Below are positions 1 to 9,601 of a stretch of 64,000 nucleotides of DNA, piece after piece. How positions within the stretch are numbered: position 1 is the stretch's first letter; each line of letters opens with the position of its first letter. The position numbers were made by a program, and so were the translations under genes. Below the pieces are notes generated by a model. The model saw nothing but the letters and a program-made list of their open reading frames with translations. It had not been told where the DNA came from and made no database searches. Source of the DNA: Paraburkholderia sartisoli (GTDB taxonomy: Bacteria > Pseudomonadota > Gammaproteobacteria > Burkholderiales > Burkholderiaceae); the NCBI RefSeq assembly GCF_900107685.1, contig NZ_FNRQ01000002.1:841625-905624 (forward strand), in the 5' to 3' direction.

Positions 1-1
1 C

Positions 2-598
2 GATCTCCAGCCGTTCACGCTGGTCGGCGCCACGACGCGCGCCGGCATGCTGACGAATCCGTTGCGCGACCGTTTCGGTATCGTCGCGCGGCTGGAGTTC
101 TACAACGCCGAGGAGCTTGCGCGCATCGTCAGCCGGTCGGCATCGTTGCTGGGCGCGCAGATTCATCCGGATGGCGCGTTTGAAATCGCAAAGCGCGCAC
201 GCGGCACGCCGCGGATCGCGAACCGCCTGCTGCGGCGCGTGCGCGATTTCGCGGAAGTGAAAGCGGACGGCAACATCACCGCGAAAGTCGCCGACGCGGC
301 GCTCGAGATGCTCGATGTCGATCCGGTCGGCTTCGACCTGATGGACCGCAAGTTGCTCGAAGCGATCCTGCACAAGTTCGACGGCGGCCCGGTGGGCGTC
401 GACAACCTGGCAGCCGCGATCGGCGAAGAGCGCGATACGATCGAAGACGTGCTCGAACCGTACCTGATCCAGCAGGGCTTCCTGCAACGCACGCCGCGCG
501 GCCGCGTGGCGACGTTGCTGACGTATCGGCACTTCGGCCTGTCCGCGCCGGAGTCATCGAGCCCGGTGCGCGACCTTTGGGATTCGGGCGCGCCCTGA
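2..598 (+). CDS. ruvB: Holliday junction branch-migration helicase RuvB, C-terminal part
   Basis: This is the last 198 codons of RuvB; the reading frame is open to the left edge, so the start and Walker motifs lie outside the window. RuvB is the hexameric AAA+ motor that works with RuvA to migrate Holliday junctions. The visible part begins just before the sensor-1 stretch GATTR and continues through NPLRDRFGI, which holds the arginine-finger region. A lid domain with [17 protein letters not shown] follows, and then the C-terminal winged helix ending near RTPRGRVAT. The match to RuvB is unambiguous. A GC-rich hairpin overlaps the stop codon. Confidence 0.97.
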   Translation, partial: DLQPFTLVGATTRAGMLTNPLRDRFGIVARLEFYNAEELARIVSRSASLLGAQIHPDGAFEIAKRARGTPRIANRLLRRVRDFAEVKADGNITAKVADAALEMLDVDPVGFDLMDRKLLEAILHKFDGGPVGVDNLAAAIGEERDTIEDVLEPYLIQQGFLQRTPRGRVATLLTYRHFGLSAPESSSPVRDLWDSGAP

Positions 599-612
599 TC
601 CTCGGGGCGCGC
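588..612. terminator. GC-rich hairpin at the ruvB stop
   Basis: An 8-bp perfect inverted repeat (588-595 with 605-612) spans the ruvB stop codon. There is no T-tract after it, so it may only protect the 3' end or act as a weak terminator. Confidence 0.3.
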
Positions 613-643
613 GAACGATGTCCCGGGCAGGAGTATTCCGCCG

Positions 644-1576
644 ATGTCAGATCAAGCCAGCCAGCCGAACGATCGCGCGAGTTTCGCCGCGCTGGTGGCA
701 AAACGTGTCCGCACGAGGCTCGCGGCCGGCGTCACCCATCTGACAAGCGGCAGCGGCCCGTCGCTCGACTATTCGTCGCCGCCCGGCGATCCGGGGCTGT
801 TTGGTCCCGATGCCGTCTGCTGGAAAGTCCACGCCGACTTCACGTCGATGATGGCGGGCGGCGTTAGCGCGTTGTTGTTGCAGGCGCTGCACCCGCTGGC
901 GCTGGCCGGCGTATGGGATCACTCGTCGTTTCGCACCGACATTCTCGGCCGCCTGCGCCGCACCGCGACGTTTATCGCCGGCACGACTTACGGCAATCAA
1001 CGTGATGCGCTCACCCTGATCGAGCGTGTGAAGCGGATCCATCTCGGCGTGACCGGCACGGCGCCAGATGGCCGCCCGTATCGCGCAAGTGATCCTGCAC
1101 TGCTGACGTGGGTGCATGTCGCGGAAGTATCGAGCTTCCTCACCGCTCACCTGCACTACGTGAACCCGGCCCTGCCGGGCGAGGCGCAGGATCAGTACCT
1201 TGCCGAGACGGCGCGCATCGCCGAAATGCTCGGCGCCACGGGGGTTCCCCGTTCGCGAGCTGAAATCGACGCGTACCTGATCGCGATGCAGCCCGAACTG
1301 GAGGCCAGTTCGCGTACGCGTGAAGTCGTGAGAATCCTGATGAACGCGCGGCCGCCAGGCGCGATGATGCGGCCGGCAGGCGCCCTGATACTCAACGCAG
1401 GCGTCGACCTGCTGCCGCCATGGGCGAAGGCGATGCTCGGGTTCGACACGTTCGCCGGCGTGCGACGCGCGCTGGTGCGACCGGGCGTGAAACTCGTCGC
1501 GCCGGTGATGCGCTGGGCACTGGTGAATGGCGTATCGAAGCGCGCACGCCGGCGTGTGGCGACGCCGCGCGGATGA
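644..1576 (+). CDS. MpaB/DUF2236-family oxygenase-like protein
   Basis: The 310-residue product looks like the MpaB (DUF2236) family, which includes fungal MpaB and relatives of the haem-dependent latex-clearing proteins. The N-terminal part contains GDPGLFGPDAVCWKVH and a helix with LLLQALHPLALAGVWDHS, the typical conserved His-containing segment. A second segment (residues about 140-175) has TWVHVAEVSSFLTAHLHY. AGGAG at about 629-633 sits upstream of the ATG. It is probably monocistronic, between ruvB and a convergent phosphatase gene. The substrate is unknown, and haem binding is inferred only from the family. Confidence 0.75.
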   Translation: MSDQASQPNDRASFAALVAKRVRTRLAAGVTHLTSGSGPSLDYSSPPGDPGLFGPDAVCWKVHADFTSMMAGGVSALLLQALHPLALAGVWDHSSFRTDILGRLRRTATFIAGTTYGNQRDALTLIERVKRIHLGVTGTAPDGRPYRASDPALLTWVHVAEVSSFLTAHLHYVNPALPGEAQDQYLAETARIAEMLGATGVPRSRAEIDAYLIAMQPELEASSRTREVVRILMNARPPGAMMRPAGALILNAGVDLLPPWAKAMLGFDTFAGVRRALVRPGVKLVAPVMRWALVNGVSKRARRRVATPRG

Positions 1577-1634
1577 GCCTGATCAGACGTGAGGCTTTAC
1601 GCGTCGACAGGTGGCGAGCACAACCTGACGCGCG

Positions 1635-2294
1635 CTACAGCACCTTTCGGAAACCGTCGTCATCGCTAGTTCCACCGAGATGTTCGACATCGGCCCACGA
1701 TACGACCGCCGCCACCCCGCCGTCGAAGTTCACGACGTTCACGCTCGTGTTGAGCAGCGCATAGTTACGCGGTGCATCGAGCGGCAGGCTGTTCGCGAAC
1801 CGGTACACGCAATCGAGCACGCCGCCGTGCGCCACGCACGCGATCCGGCCATCCGGGTGCGCCGCGACAAGCGGTTCGATCGCGTGGACGACGCGGTGAT
1901 AAAACATGCGCATCGATTCGCCTGCCGGCGGCGTGAAGCCAGGATCGCGGGTTTGCCAATGCGCGTATTCGTCCGGAAAACGCACGGCGATCTCGTCGCT
2001 GTCGTGTCCCTGAAACGCGCCAAACGAACGCTCGCGCAAACCGTCGCGCAGCTCGATCCGCATGCCGAGCGCATCGGCGATGGGTTGCGCGGTTTGTTGC
2101 GCACGCATCAGGTCGCTCGAATAGATCGCGTCCAGCCGCGCGCCCTGCTCCGCCTCGCGTGCAAGCCGTTTCGCCAGCTTGCGGGCCTGTTCGATACCAT
2201 GCGTTGCCAGTGGAATGTCGGTGTGCCCCTGGATGCGCTTGATGCGGTTCCAGTCGGTCTCGCCGTGGCGGATGAAGAGAATCTGCGTGGTCAT
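1635..2294 (-). CDS. Histidine phosphatase (phosphoglycerate mutase-like)
   Basis: A 219-residue member of the histidine phosphatase superfamily. The N-terminal motif ILFIRHGETDWN carries the phospho-accepting His10, and the later CVAHGGVL carries the second catalytic His. Burkholderia homologues are often named GpmB or phosphoglycerate mutase, but sequence alone cannot separate a true mutase from a broad phosphatase. I chose the ATG at 2294; a GTG three codons upstream (2303) is also possible. It is convergent with the MpaB-like gene and lies downstream of dtd on the same strand. Confidence 0.85.
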   Translation of the reverse strand: MTTQILFIRHGETDWNRIKRIQGHTDIPLATHGIEQARKLAKRLAREAEQGARLDAIYSSDLMRAQQTAQPIADALGMRIELRDGLRERSFGAFQGHDSDEIAVRFPDEYAHWQTRDPGFTPPAGESMRMFYHRVVHAIEPLVAAHPDGRIACVAHGGVLDCVYRFANSLPLDAPRNYALLNTSVNVVNFDGGVAAVVSWADVEHLGGTSDDDGFRKVL

Positions 2295-2369
2295 CGGATA
2301 CACGCCCTGGTCGGATGCAGAAGCGTCATTGTCGCAAAAAACGGCAATGCGAGACGCCGCGCTGGGTCT

Positions 2370-2828
2370 TCAGGGACGTGTCTGAAGCCAGAACGTGACC
2401 GGGCCGTCGTTGACGAGCGACACCTGCATGTCGGCGCCGAACTCGCCGGTCTCGACAACCGGATGCTTCGCACGCGCGGCGGCGACGAAATAGTCGAAGA
2501 GACGGCGGCCCTCGTCGGGCGGCGCGGCGGGCGTGAAGCTCGGGCGCAGGCCACTGTTGGTATCGGCGGCGAGCGTGAACTGCGACACGAGCAGCAGGCC
2601 GCCCGCACCGCCCGCTCCGTCGATGTTCTGCACGGACAGGTTCATCTTGCCCGCGGCGTCGCTGAACACACGGTAGCCGAGCAGCTTCGCGAGCAGTTTG
2701 TCGGCGACGGCATCGGTATCGCCGCGCTCCGCACAGACGAGCGCCAGCAGGCCCGCCCCGATCTCGCCCGTCACGCGATCGCCAACGCACACGCTGGCGC
2801 GCCGCACGCGTTGAATCAGCGCGATCAC
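2370..2828 (-). CDS. dtd: D-aminoacyl-tRNA deacylase
   Basis: Dtd removes D-amino acids mischarged on tRNA. The protein of about 152 residues has [12 protein letters not shown] at the N terminus and [15 protein letters not shown] in the middle, the family's S-Q-F-T active-site motif. Near the C terminus it has [16 protein letters not shown], which contains the NxGPVT motif. The family normally starts right at M/V-IALIQRV, so I chose the GTG at 2828, which has AGGGA seven bases upstream. An in-frame start at 2855 would add nine residues. It sits between the phosphatase gene and tyrS, all on the minus strand. Confidence 0.93.
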   Translation of the reverse strand: MIALIQRVRRASVCVGDRVTGEIGAGLLALVCAERGDTDAVADKLLAKLLGYRVFSDAAGKMNLSVQNIDGAGGAGGLLLVSQFTLAADTNSGLRPSFTPAAPPDEGRRLFDYFVAAARAKHPVVETGEFGADMQVSLVNDGPVTFWLQTRP

Positions 2829-2892
2829 GCCGGATTCCCTGATACGGCGACCCACGCGAATCCAGCCATGACGTGCAGACGCTTGAAGATCA

Positions 2893-4140
2893 TCAGGCCG
2901 TCAACGTCACGCGTGCAAAGCGGCGCTTGCCGACCTGCACGACGAACTCGCCCGCTTCGACCTTGAGGCCCTTGTCGGACACCGTCGCGCCGTCGATCTT
3001 CACGCCGCTCTGCTCGATGTTGCGCAGCGCCTCGCTCGTCGAGGACACGAGCCCCGCCTGCTTCAGCAGCTGTCCGATCGCGAGCGGCGCGCCGGCGAGC
3101 GTGACCGCGGGAATATCGTCGGGCACACCCCCCTTCGCGCGATGATTGAAGTCTTCGAGCGCGCGCTCGGCATCGGCCGGCGAGTGAAAGCGGGCGACGA
3201 TTTCCTGCGCGAGCATCACCTTGAAATCACGCGGGTTACGGCCGCCTTCGATCTCGCGCCTGAAGCCGGCGATTTCGTCCATCGGACGGAACGACAGCAG
3301 CTCGAAGTAACGCCACATCAGCACATCGGAGATGCTCATGAGCTTGCCGAACATATCGGCCGGCTTTTCGCTGATGCCGACGTAGTTGTGCTTCGACTTC
3401 GACATCTTCTCGACGCCGTCGAGGCCTTCGAGCAGCGGCATCGTCAGGATGCACTGCTGTTCCTGGCCGTACTGCTTCTGCAGTTCGCGACCGACGAGCA
3501 GGTTGAACTTCTGGTCCGTGCCGCCCAGTTCGAGGTCGGCGTTCAGCGCGACCGAGTCGTAACCCTGCATCAGCGGATACAGGAGTTCGTGGATCGAGAT
3601 CGGCACGCCGCCCTGGAAGCGCTTCGTGAAGTCCTCGCGTTCCAGAATGCGCGCGACCGTGTAGCGCGACGCGAGCTTGATCATGCCGTCGGCGCCGAGC
3701 GGCATCGACCATTCGCTGTTGTAGCGGATTTCAGTTTTCTCGCGGTCGAGCACGAGCGCGGCCTGATCGAAATACGTCTTCGCGTTCGACTCGATCTGTT
3801 CGCGCGTGAGCGGCGGACGCGTTGCGTTGCGACCCGACGGATCGCCAATCAGCGACGTGAAATCGCCGATCAGGAAAATGACCGTGTGCCCCAGATCCTG
3901 CAGCTGGCGCATCTTGTTCAGCACGACGGTGTGGCCGATGTGAATGTCGGGCGCGGTCGGATCGAGGCCCAGCTTGATGCGCAGCGGCGTGCCCGTGGCC
4001 GCGCTCTTCGCGAGCTTTTGCGCGAACTCGTCTTCGATCAGCAGTTCGTCGACGCCGCGTCTGGCGACGGCGAGCGCGTGACGAACCTCGTCGGTGATCG
4101 GGAAAGCGGGGGTGGGCGTTGAAGTGGACTCGGAGCTCAT
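2893..4140 (-). CDS. tyrS: Tyrosyl-tRNA synthetase
   Basis: Class I aminoacyl-tRNA synthetase that charges tRNA-Tyr. The 415-residue protein has the HIGH motif at about residues 67-70 ([11 protein letters not shown]) and KMSKS at about residue 245 ([11 protein letters not shown]). A C-terminal S4-like RNA-binding domain begins about residue 345 ([13 protein letters not shown]) and ends with a beta-strand [10 protein letters not shown] chose the ATG at 4140 because upstream residues look non-native; no strong Shine-Dalgarno is visible. It is divergent from anmK. Confidence 0.96.
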   Translation of the reverse strand: MSSESTSTPTPAFPITDEVRHALAVARRGVDELLIEDEFAQKLAKSAATGTPLRIKLGLDPTAPDIHIGHTVVLNKMRQLQDLGHTVIFLIGDFTSLIGDPSGRNATRPPLTREQIESNAKTYFDQAALVLDREKTEIRYNSEWSMPLGADGMIKLASRYTVARILEREDFTKRFQGGVPISIHELLYPLMQGYDSVALNADLELGGTDQKFNLLVGRELQKQYGQEQQCILTMPLLEGLDGVEKMSKSKHNYVGISEKPADMFGKLMSISDVLMWRYFELLSFRPMDEIAGFRREIEGGRNPRDFKVMLAQEIVARFHSPADAERALEDFNHRAKGGVPDDIPAVTLAGAPLAIGQLLKQAGLVSSTSEALRNIEQSGVKIDGATVSDKGLKVEAGEFVVQVGKRRFARVTLTA

Positions 4141-4289
4141 GCTGGAACGTGACGTCGAAAAGGGAGATTGTCCCATAGTTGGCGCGGGCGGCCGGCGCCG
4201 GGACGGACACCGGATTTTACGTGATTCGCCCCGCGAGGCCGAGCTTTCGCGGGCGCGCGCCTTTCCTCGCGGCCCGTTGCGCTGTTAAT

Positions 4290-4301
4290 CTGTTAAAACA
4301 G
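4290..4301. promoter_or_regulatory. Small palindrome upstream of anmK
   Basis: CTGTTAAAACAG is a 5-bp-arm palindrome 30 bases before the anmK start, preceded by another CTGTTAA copy. It could be an operator, but no regulator is suggested by the sequence. Confidence 0.25.
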
Positions 4302-4330
4302 TTCGCAATAAACGGCACAAGGAGCAAAAC

Positions 4331-5461
4331 GTGGCGCGAGACACGGCAGATGGCGTGTATATCGGATTGATGTCCGGCACGAGCATGGACGGCGTTGATG
4401 GCGTCGCAGTCGAATTCACCCAGGGCAAGCCGCCGGTGGTCAAGGCCGAAGCGTTCGTCGGCTTTTCGGAAGGCTTGCGTGACGCGCTGTTCGCGCTGCA
4501 ACAGCCCGGCGAGAATGAAATCGAACGTGAAGCGCTGGCCGCGAACGCGCTCGCCGCGCGCTACATGGTGTGCTGCCACGAGCTGATGCGCAGCGGCAAC
4601 CTGTCGGTCAGCCATATCCGCGCGATCGGCGTGCATGGTCAAACCGTGCGGCATCGTCCGGAAAAAGGCTACACACGCCAGATCAACAATCCGTCGCTGC
4701 TCGCCGAGATGACCCACGTCGACGTGGTCGCCGATTTCCGTTCGCGCGACGTCGCCGCCGGCGGTCAGGGCGCACCGCTCGTGCCGGCGTTTCACGCGAC
4801 GGTGTTCGGCAGGAAGGGCGAGACGCGCGTCGTCTGCAACCTGGGCGGTATCAGCAACATCACGATTCTTGGCGCGGCCGGCGGCGTACGCGGCTTCGAT
4901 TGCGGGCCCGCCAACGCGTTGCTCGACGAATGGGCGCATCGCCATCTCGGCAGACCGTTCGACGAAGGCGGCGCGTTCGCGGCCAGCGGACAGGTGCATC
5001 GCCCGCTGCTCAACGCGTTACTCAACGAGCCGTTCTTCGAACAGCAACCGCCGAAGAGCACCGGGCGCGACCTGTTCAATGCCGCGTGGATGGACGCGAA
5101 GCTCGCGCCCTTCGCCGCGGTCAGCCCGGCCGACGTGCAGGCGACGCTCACGGCGCTCACCGCGATCACGATTGCGCGCGAAATCGAGCGCCACGCGTCC
5201 GATAGCCGGGCGGTCTATGTGTGCGGCGGTGGAGCGCGCAATCCTGAGCTACTCAAAGCGCTGAAGGCGGCGCTCGAGGAAAGCGGCGTGAGCGGCGTGC
5301 CGGTGATGACCACCGAAGCGCTCGGCGTGCCGCCTAACCAGGTGGAGCCACTGGCGTTCGCGTGGCTCGCGATGCGCTGTCTCGCGCGCGAATCGGGCAA
5401 CCTGCCGGCCGTCACGGGTGCCGCCGGCGAGCGGGTGCTGGGAGCGATCTATTCGCGTTGA
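4331..5461 (+). CDS. anmK: Anhydro-N-acetylmuramic acid kinase
   Basis: AnmK phosphorylates and hydrolyses 1,6-anhydro-MurNAc during cell-wall recycling, giving MurNAc 6-phosphate. The 376-residue product carries the family signature [14 protein letters not shown] near residues 11-24, which is the ATP-binding phosphate-1 loop of this sugar-kinase-fold family. Also visible are GVHGQTVRH, the NLGGISNIT stretch and [11 protein letters not shown]. The start is GTG at 4331 with AAGGAG six bases upstream, which fixes it well. It is a single-gene unit between divergent tyrS and convergent erpA. Confidence 0.95.
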   Translation: MARDTADGVYIGLMSGTSMDGVDGVAVEFTQGKPPVVKAEAFVGFSEGLRDALFALQQPGENEIEREALAANALAARYMVCCHELMRSGNLSVSHIRAIGVHGQTVRHRPEKGYTRQINNPSLLAEMTHVDVVADFRSRDVAAGGQGAPLVPAFHATVFGRKGETRVVCNLGGISNITILGAAGGVRGFDCGPANALLDEWAHRHLGRPFDEGGAFAASGQVHRPLLNALLNEPFFEQQPPKSTGRDLFNAAWMDAKLAPFAAVSPADVQATLTALTAITIAREIERHASDSRAVYVCGGGARNPELLKALKAALEESGVSGVPVMTTEALGVPPNQVEPLAFAWLAMRCLARESGNLPAVTGAAGERVLGAIYSR

Positions 5462-5502
5462 GCGGCGGGTGCGCTGCCTTCGATTGAAACACCGGAGGCA
5501 AT

Positions 5503-5530
5503 AAAAAACGGGGCTTTTCAGCCCCGTTCT
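5503..5530. terminator. Bidirectional terminator between anmK and erpA
   Basis: The stem ACGGGGCT/AGCCCCGT closes a TTTC loop (5508-5527). On the minus strand it is followed by a run of T, so it is a strong intrinsic terminator for erpA and may also end anmK. Confidence 0.85.
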
Positions 5531-5575
5531 GGTCCATCCCTCTCCGGCGTAGCGCCGGTCGGCTATCCCGGTTGA

Positions 5576-5941
5576 TCAGACCGAGAACGACGAGCCGCAG
5601 CCGCAGCTTGTCGACGCGTTCGGATTCTTGATCACGAACTGCGCGCCGTTGATGTCATCCTTGTAATCGATCTCGGCGCCGACCAGGTACTGGTAGCTCA
5701 TCGAATCGATCAGCAGCTGGACGCCGCTCTTGTTCATCACGGTATCGTCTTCGTTGATGGCTTCGTCGAACGTGAAGCCATACTGAAAGCCCGAGCAGCC
5801 GCCGCCCTGCACGAACACGCGCAGCTTCAGTTCCGGATTGCCTTCTTCGTCGATCAGCTGCTTGACCTTGTCAGCCGCTGCGTCGGTGAAAACGAAGGGG
5901 CTTGGCATCTCGGTCACGGGGGTGTCGGTGACTGCGTTCAT
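5576..5941 (-). CDS. erpA: A-type iron-sulfur cluster insertion protein
   Basis: A 121-residue A-type carrier that delivers Fe-S clusters to apo-proteins. The three conserved ligand cysteines are present: Cys49 in GGGCSGF, and Cys113 and Cys115 in the C-terminal SCGCG. The length and the sequence [15 protein letters not shown] fit ErpA rather than IscA, although separation from other A-type proteins is by resemblance only. It is monocistronic, lying between the rpsI terminator and its own terminator. A TACAAT box lies about 30 bases upstream of the start. Confidence 0.92.
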   Translation of the reverse strand: MNAVTDTPVTEMPSPFVFTDAAADKVKQLIDEEGNPELKLRVFVQGGGCSGFQYGFTFDEAINEDDTVMNKSGVQLLIDSMSYQYLVGAEIDYKDDINGAQFVIKNPNASTSCGCGSSFSV

Positions 5942-5999
5942 TCGAACTCTCCAAATAAGCTTCTAGCCGCTATTGTAGGGCTGATCTCAATATCGTGCT

Positions 6000-6024
6000 G
6001 AAGCCCTGTGAAATCAAGGGCTTC
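6000..6024. promoter_or_regulatory. Inverted repeat upstream of the erpA promoter
   Basis: GAAGCCCT and AGGGCTTC form a perfect 8-bp inverted repeat with a 9-base spacer, about 60 bases upstream of erpA and beyond its probable -10 box. It may be an operator or an RNA hairpin; no factor can be named. Confidence 0.3.
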
Positions 6025-6098
6025 GTGTAGGGGTATTTGGCGCACCGGCTTCAGGCAAAGCGAATACCGGGACACCCGCATACGCACGCCAACCCATG

Positions 6099-6136
6099 AA
6101 AAAAGCCGCCGACGCATACGCGAAAGCGGCTTTTTT
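6099..6136 (-). terminator. rplM-rpsI operon terminator
   Basis: AAAAAGCCGC and GCGGCTTTTT pair around a 16-base loop just downstream of the rpsI stop. A T-run follows on the minus strand, giving a clear intrinsic terminator. Confidence 0.85.
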
Positions 6137-6175
6137 GCAGCAGATTCGCCCGAAGACGAATCTGACCCAAAGCGA

Positions 6176-6568
6176 TTAACGCTTCGAGAATTGCTTCCTG
6201 CGGCGTGCCTTGTGGAAGCCGACCTTCTTACGTTCGACTTCACGGGCATCACGCGTCACGAAACCAGCGCTCGACAGAGCCGGCTTCAGCGTTGCGTCGT
6301 AGTCCATCAGCGCGCGGGTGATGCCGTGGCGAACCGCACCGGCCTGACCCGTTTCACCGCCGCCCGACACGTTGACCTTGATGTCGAACGTGGTGGCGTG
6401 GCTCGTCAGTTCCAGCGGCTGGCGCACGATCATCAGCGACGTTTCGCGCGAGAAGTAATCGGCGATGGGCTTGCCGTTCACAATGATGTCGCCCTTGCCT
6501 GCCTTGATGAAGACACGTGCAACGGCGCTCTTGCGGCGGCCCGTACCGTAATTCCAGTTACCGATCAT
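6176..6568 (-). CDS. rpsI: 30S ribosomal protein S9 (uS9)
   Basis: A 130-residue protein that is S9 from end to end. It has the N-terminal [14 protein letters not shown], the central [17 protein letters not shown] and the basic C-terminal tail ending RRKQFSKR, which reaches toward the P-site tRNA. It follows rplM by 11 bases, the usual rplM-rpsI operon, and is closed by the terminator at 6099-6136. Confidence 0.99.
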   Translation of the reverse strand: MIGNWNYGTGRRKSAVARVFIKAGKGDIIVNGKPIADYFSRETSLMIVRQPLELTSHATTFDIKVNVSGGGETGQAGAVRHGITRALMDYDATLKPALSSAGFVTRDAREVERKKVGFHKARRRKQFSKR

Positions 6569-6579
6569 GTGGGCTCCCC

Positions 6580-7008
6580 TTAGATCTCGAGCGCTTTCGG
6601 CTGTTGTGCCGAATGCGGATGCGTTGCGTCTGCGTAGACCTTCAGCTTCTTGATCATCGCGTAGCCGAGCGGGCCCTTCGGCAGCATGCCCTTGACCGCT
6701 TTCTCGAGCGCGCGGCCCGGGAAGCGTTCCTGCATCTTGCCGAACGTCGTTTCATAGATACCGCCCGGGTAGCCCGAGTGGCGGTAGTACTTCTTGTCAG
6801 TAGCCTTGTTGCCCGTGACCTTCAGCTTGCCGGCGTTGATAACGATGATGAAATCACCGGTGTCGACGTGCGGAGTGAATTCAGGCTTGTGCTTGCCGCG
6901 AAGACGGTGTGCCACTTCGCTGGCGACACGCCCGAGAACCTTATCCGTCGCGTCAATCACGTACCATTCACGCGTAACCTCATGGGCTTTTGCGGAAAAC
7001 GTCTTCAT
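6580..7008 (-). CDS. rplM: 50S ribosomal protein L13 (uL13)
   Basis: A 142-residue L13. It begins [11 protein letters not shown], contains [19 protein letters not shown], and ends with the [17 protein letters not shown] segment. The ATG at 7008 gives the standard length; the reading frame extends upstream to 7149 without recognisable L13 sequence. It is first in the rplM-rpsI operon, with a promoter about 120 bases upstream. Confidence 0.98.
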   Translation of the reverse strand: MKTFSAKAHEVTREWYVIDATDKVLGRVASEVAHRLRGKHKPEFTPHVDTGDFIIVINAGKLKVTGNKATDKKYYRHSGYPGGIYETTFGKMQERFPGRALEKAVKGMLPKGPLGYAMIKKLKVYADATHPHSAQQPKALEI

Positions 7009-7129
7009 GATCGATCCAAAAAAATTGCTGCGCCCAATGTATTTTTTCCTGCTTGTAGTGTGCGCATCGAGGCGCGTGCAGGCTCTCCCTGGTTCTTCCT
7101 CCGCGGGCGCGGATGCGGAAAAGCCCTGA

Positions 7130-7159
7130 ATTATAAAGGAAATTGCCACGCGACGTCAA
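7130..7159 (-). promoter_or_regulatory. rplM-rpsI promoter
   Basis: On the minus strand TTGACG (7154-7159) and TATAAT (7130-7135) are separated by 18 bases. This predicts transcription starting near 7123 and a leader of about 115 bases, downstream of the separate terminator at 7222-7251. Confidence 0.8.
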
Positions 7160-7221
7160 AGATTGCGGCAAAAGGCACAGGAGACGGGCCCGGAATCCGC
7201 AAAACAGGCAAAAGGCAGGCG

Positions 7222-7251
7222 AAAAAAAGCCCGAACGGTTGGTTCGGGCTT
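7222..7251 (-). terminator. Intrinsic terminator ending the candidate small RNA
   Basis: A 10-bp perfect stem with a 5-base loop, followed on the minus strand by seven T. It lies upstream of the rplM promoter, so it must end a transcript other than rplM. Confidence 0.85.
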
Positions 7252-7311
7252 AATCCACCAAAGGAGGAGGTGGAGGAGACAGCGGAGATTGTCGAACTGC
7301 GACAACCAATG
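7222..7311 (-). ncRNA. Candidate CU-rich small RNA upstream of rplM
   Basis: A minus-strand transcript of about 90 bases is predicted. Its promoter is TTGCGT (7341-7346), 17 bases, TATAAC (7318-7323). A second possible promoter further upstream is TTGCCC (7408-7413), 17 bases, TATAGT (7385-7390). The RNA would contain a hairpin made by TTGTCG and CGACAA (7289-7306). Next comes an unpaired CU-rich stretch (7260-7288, including CUCCUCCACCUCCUCC), and then a strong intrinsic terminator (7222-7251, arms AAGCCCGAAC/GTTCGGGCTT followed by seven T). No convincing protein is encoded, and rplM has its own promoter further downstream. The CU-rich stretch could pair with Shine-Dalgarno sequences; that role is inference. 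Confidence 0.6.
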
Positions 7312-7647
7312 GAATCGGTTATATGAGCCGACCTTGTGCAACGCAAGAATATTTGCATGGTGAAATACGATTTCATGATGTAAAACTATAACGCCACCCA
7401 TTTGCATGGGCAAAAACCCTTATCAATCAACGCACGCGGGCGCTCCGGCGCTGTCGGCAGGTTGCGACGGCTAGAGTAAAACCTCTAACATCATCAGAAC
7501 AATCCCGAGGCCGGCAATGCATGGCGCATCGCACCATGCAAGGCGTTCGCGACCGGACCAGAGCGCCCGGACAGGCCCGGACATCCCTTGAACCGACGGG
7601 CTACAATGCCCATCTTGAATTCAAGCGGAACGCGCTGGAGCACGGGA

Positions 7648-8070
7648 ATGGAATGCAAAGTGAGCTGGATGGGGCAGGACGGGATGGCTTTCGCGGCCGA
7701 AACGGGTAGCGGCCATCTGGTCATGATGGACGGCGCGCCGGAAGGCGGCGGCCGTAATCTGGCGCCGCGTCCGATGGAAATGGTGCTGCTCGGCACGGGC
7801 GGCTGCACGGCGTACGACGTCGTGATGATCCTGAAAAAGAGTCGCCAGGAAATCGCCGGGTGTTCGGTCACGCTGAAGGCCGAGCGCGCGAGCGAAGACC
7901 CGAAGATCTTCACGAAGATCCACTTCCACTTCACCGTGACGGGCAAGAACCTGAATCCAGCGACCGTGGAACGCGCGATCAACCTGTCGCACGACAAATA
8001 CTGCTCGGCGTCGATCATGCTCGCCAGATCGGCCGAATTGACGCACTCGTTCGATATCGTCGCGGGCTGA
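7648..8070 (+). CDS. OsmC-family protein
   Basis: A 140-residue OsmC/Ohr-superfamily protein. Many members reduce organic or fatty-acid hydroperoxides with a pair of cysteines. The two conserved cysteines are visible in LLGTGGCTAYDVV and in DKYCSASIML. The order and spacing fit the YhfA-like branch, whose physiological substrate is unclear. I chose the ATG at 7648 (MECKVSWMG) because GGAG lies eight bases before it and upstream residues do not look native. It is transcribed toward rnpB and shares its terminator. Confidence 0.85.
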   Translation: MECKVSWMGQDGMAFAAETGSGHLVMMDGAPEGGGRNLAPRPMEMVLLGTGGCTAYDVVMILKKSRQEIAGCSVTLKAERASEDPKIFTKIHFHFTVTGKNLNPATVERAINLSHDKYCSASIMLARSAELTHSFDIVAG

Positions 8071-8114
8071 TCCGGGCCCCACGACATCAGCCATGCGTGT
8101 TGCGCGCGCACCAA

Positions 8115-8157
8115 AGAAAAATGCCAGCGTCGATGACTCGACGCCGGCATTTTTTTG
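8115..8157. terminator. Bidirectional terminator between the OsmC-family gene and rnpB
   Basis: The hairpin ATGCC-A-GCGTCGA / TCGACGC-C-GGCAT (one mismatch) has an A-rich run before it and six T after it. It can terminate transcription from both sides. Confidence 0.8.
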
Positions 8158-8167
8158 TTCGGGTGGC

Positions 8168-8580
<413 letters not shown>

Positions 8581-8616
8581 GGCGCCGATTCTAACATCGC
8601 ACGGCAAAGCCGCCGT

Positions 8617-9570
8617 TTATCGGGCCCGCCGGCCGGGTCGGAAAACTGCGGTGTCGTCGTAGAACGTCGGGCTTTCGTTCGCCGCCCACCAGCCTGGAAT
8701 GCCCAGCACCGGAAGCGGCGCGAACACGCGCCCGTTCAGCTCGCCCGCCGCCGAGAGCGCCTCGCTCACCGCGCCGTCCAGCCACGCATCGCGCGCGCTC
8801 ACGCTCCACGAGAAATAGTCGGGCGGCACGTCGACGATCCATGCATGCGCCGTGCATGCCTTATATGGTGCGACCAGCTTCTCGAGCAGCGCGTGACCAA
8901 AGCACCGCACCTCGCATCGCGTGCCCCACGCCGCGCGATCCGCGACGAACAGCGCGCGCCAGTCGAACGCGCGCAACGCCGCGCCGGGCGATGGATTGGT
9001 ACACGCAAACAGCACGGCGTTTTCGTCGAACAGTGTCAGCGCGTCGCGCGTGGCGCCGCGGGTCGGGCCGACGCCGAACACGTCGATCGCCGCCGACTGC
9101 CGGGCGTTCAGCGTCGCCTTGATCCGCGGAAACTGGAACCAGACGAGCGCGTTGAAGAAGTCGTGAAGATTGTGGCGGGTCGGCACGCCGCCCGTCGACG
9201 CGATATGCGCTTCGTACGCCGAGCCGGCCGGAAGGTCGTCCTGCGCGATGAAGGCCAGCGGCTGGCCGCGGCCGGTCGTCTGGTGCGAGCGGCCCGCGTC
9301 CGCGTTCATCGCGGCGAGCAGCGCAGGCGCACCGGCCAGCGCCGCCCGCTGCCAGCGCTCGCCGCGCGCGACGAATTGCGCGAACCACGGCGTGCGCCAG
9401 TCGATCCGCGCGAACGGCGTTTCCATCTGCGAAAGACAATCCGGCAACGCCAGGTCAGACACAGGATTCACCGCCGATGCGTCGAACGCGGCATGCGCCG
9501 AAGCCGCCACAAGCGAATGCGTCGCGGCATCCTCCCGGGTTGCGTCGAGGCCGCCTGGCTCCGTGCTCAC
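8617..9570 (-). CDS. DUF3025 domain-containing protein
   Basis: A 317-residue protein of unknown function. The DUF3025 signature is visible around residues 130-160 as TRHNLHDFFNALVWFQFPRI followed by KATLNARQ. It has no signal peptide or membrane segment, so it is probably cytosolic. The first 50 residues are low in conserved features, so an internal Met at METPFARIDW could be the true start. It lies 31 bases downstream of pyrC on the same strand and may be co-transcribed with it. Confidence 0.8.
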   Translation of the reverse strand: MSTEPGGLDATREDAATHSLVAASAHAAFDASAVNPVSDLALPDCLSQMETPFARIDWRTPWFAQFVARGERWQRAALAGAPALLAAMNADAGRSHQTTGRGQPLAFIAQDDLPAGSAYEAHIASTGGVPTRHNLHDFFNALVWFQFPRIKATLNARQSAAIDVFGVGPTRGATRDALTLFDENAVLFACTNPSPGAALRAFDWRALFVADRAAWGTRCEVRCFGHALLEKLVAPYKACTAHAWIVDVPPDYFSWSVSARDAWLDGAVSEALSAAGELNGRVFAPLPVLGIPGWWAANESPTFYDDTAVFRPGRRAR

Positions 9571-9601
9571 CGACCACGCCCCCGCATCGCCAGACCGACG
9601 C

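Larger units (their letters stand above)
7009..7647. other. Long intergenic region between rplM and the OsmC-family gene
   Basis: These 640 bases without a protein gene hold the rplM leader and promoter, the candidate small RNA with two possible promoters and a terminator, and the upstream region of the OsmC-family gene. A possible -10 box TACAAT for the latter is at 7602-7607. I see nothing recognisable in 7415-7600. Confidence 0.7.
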
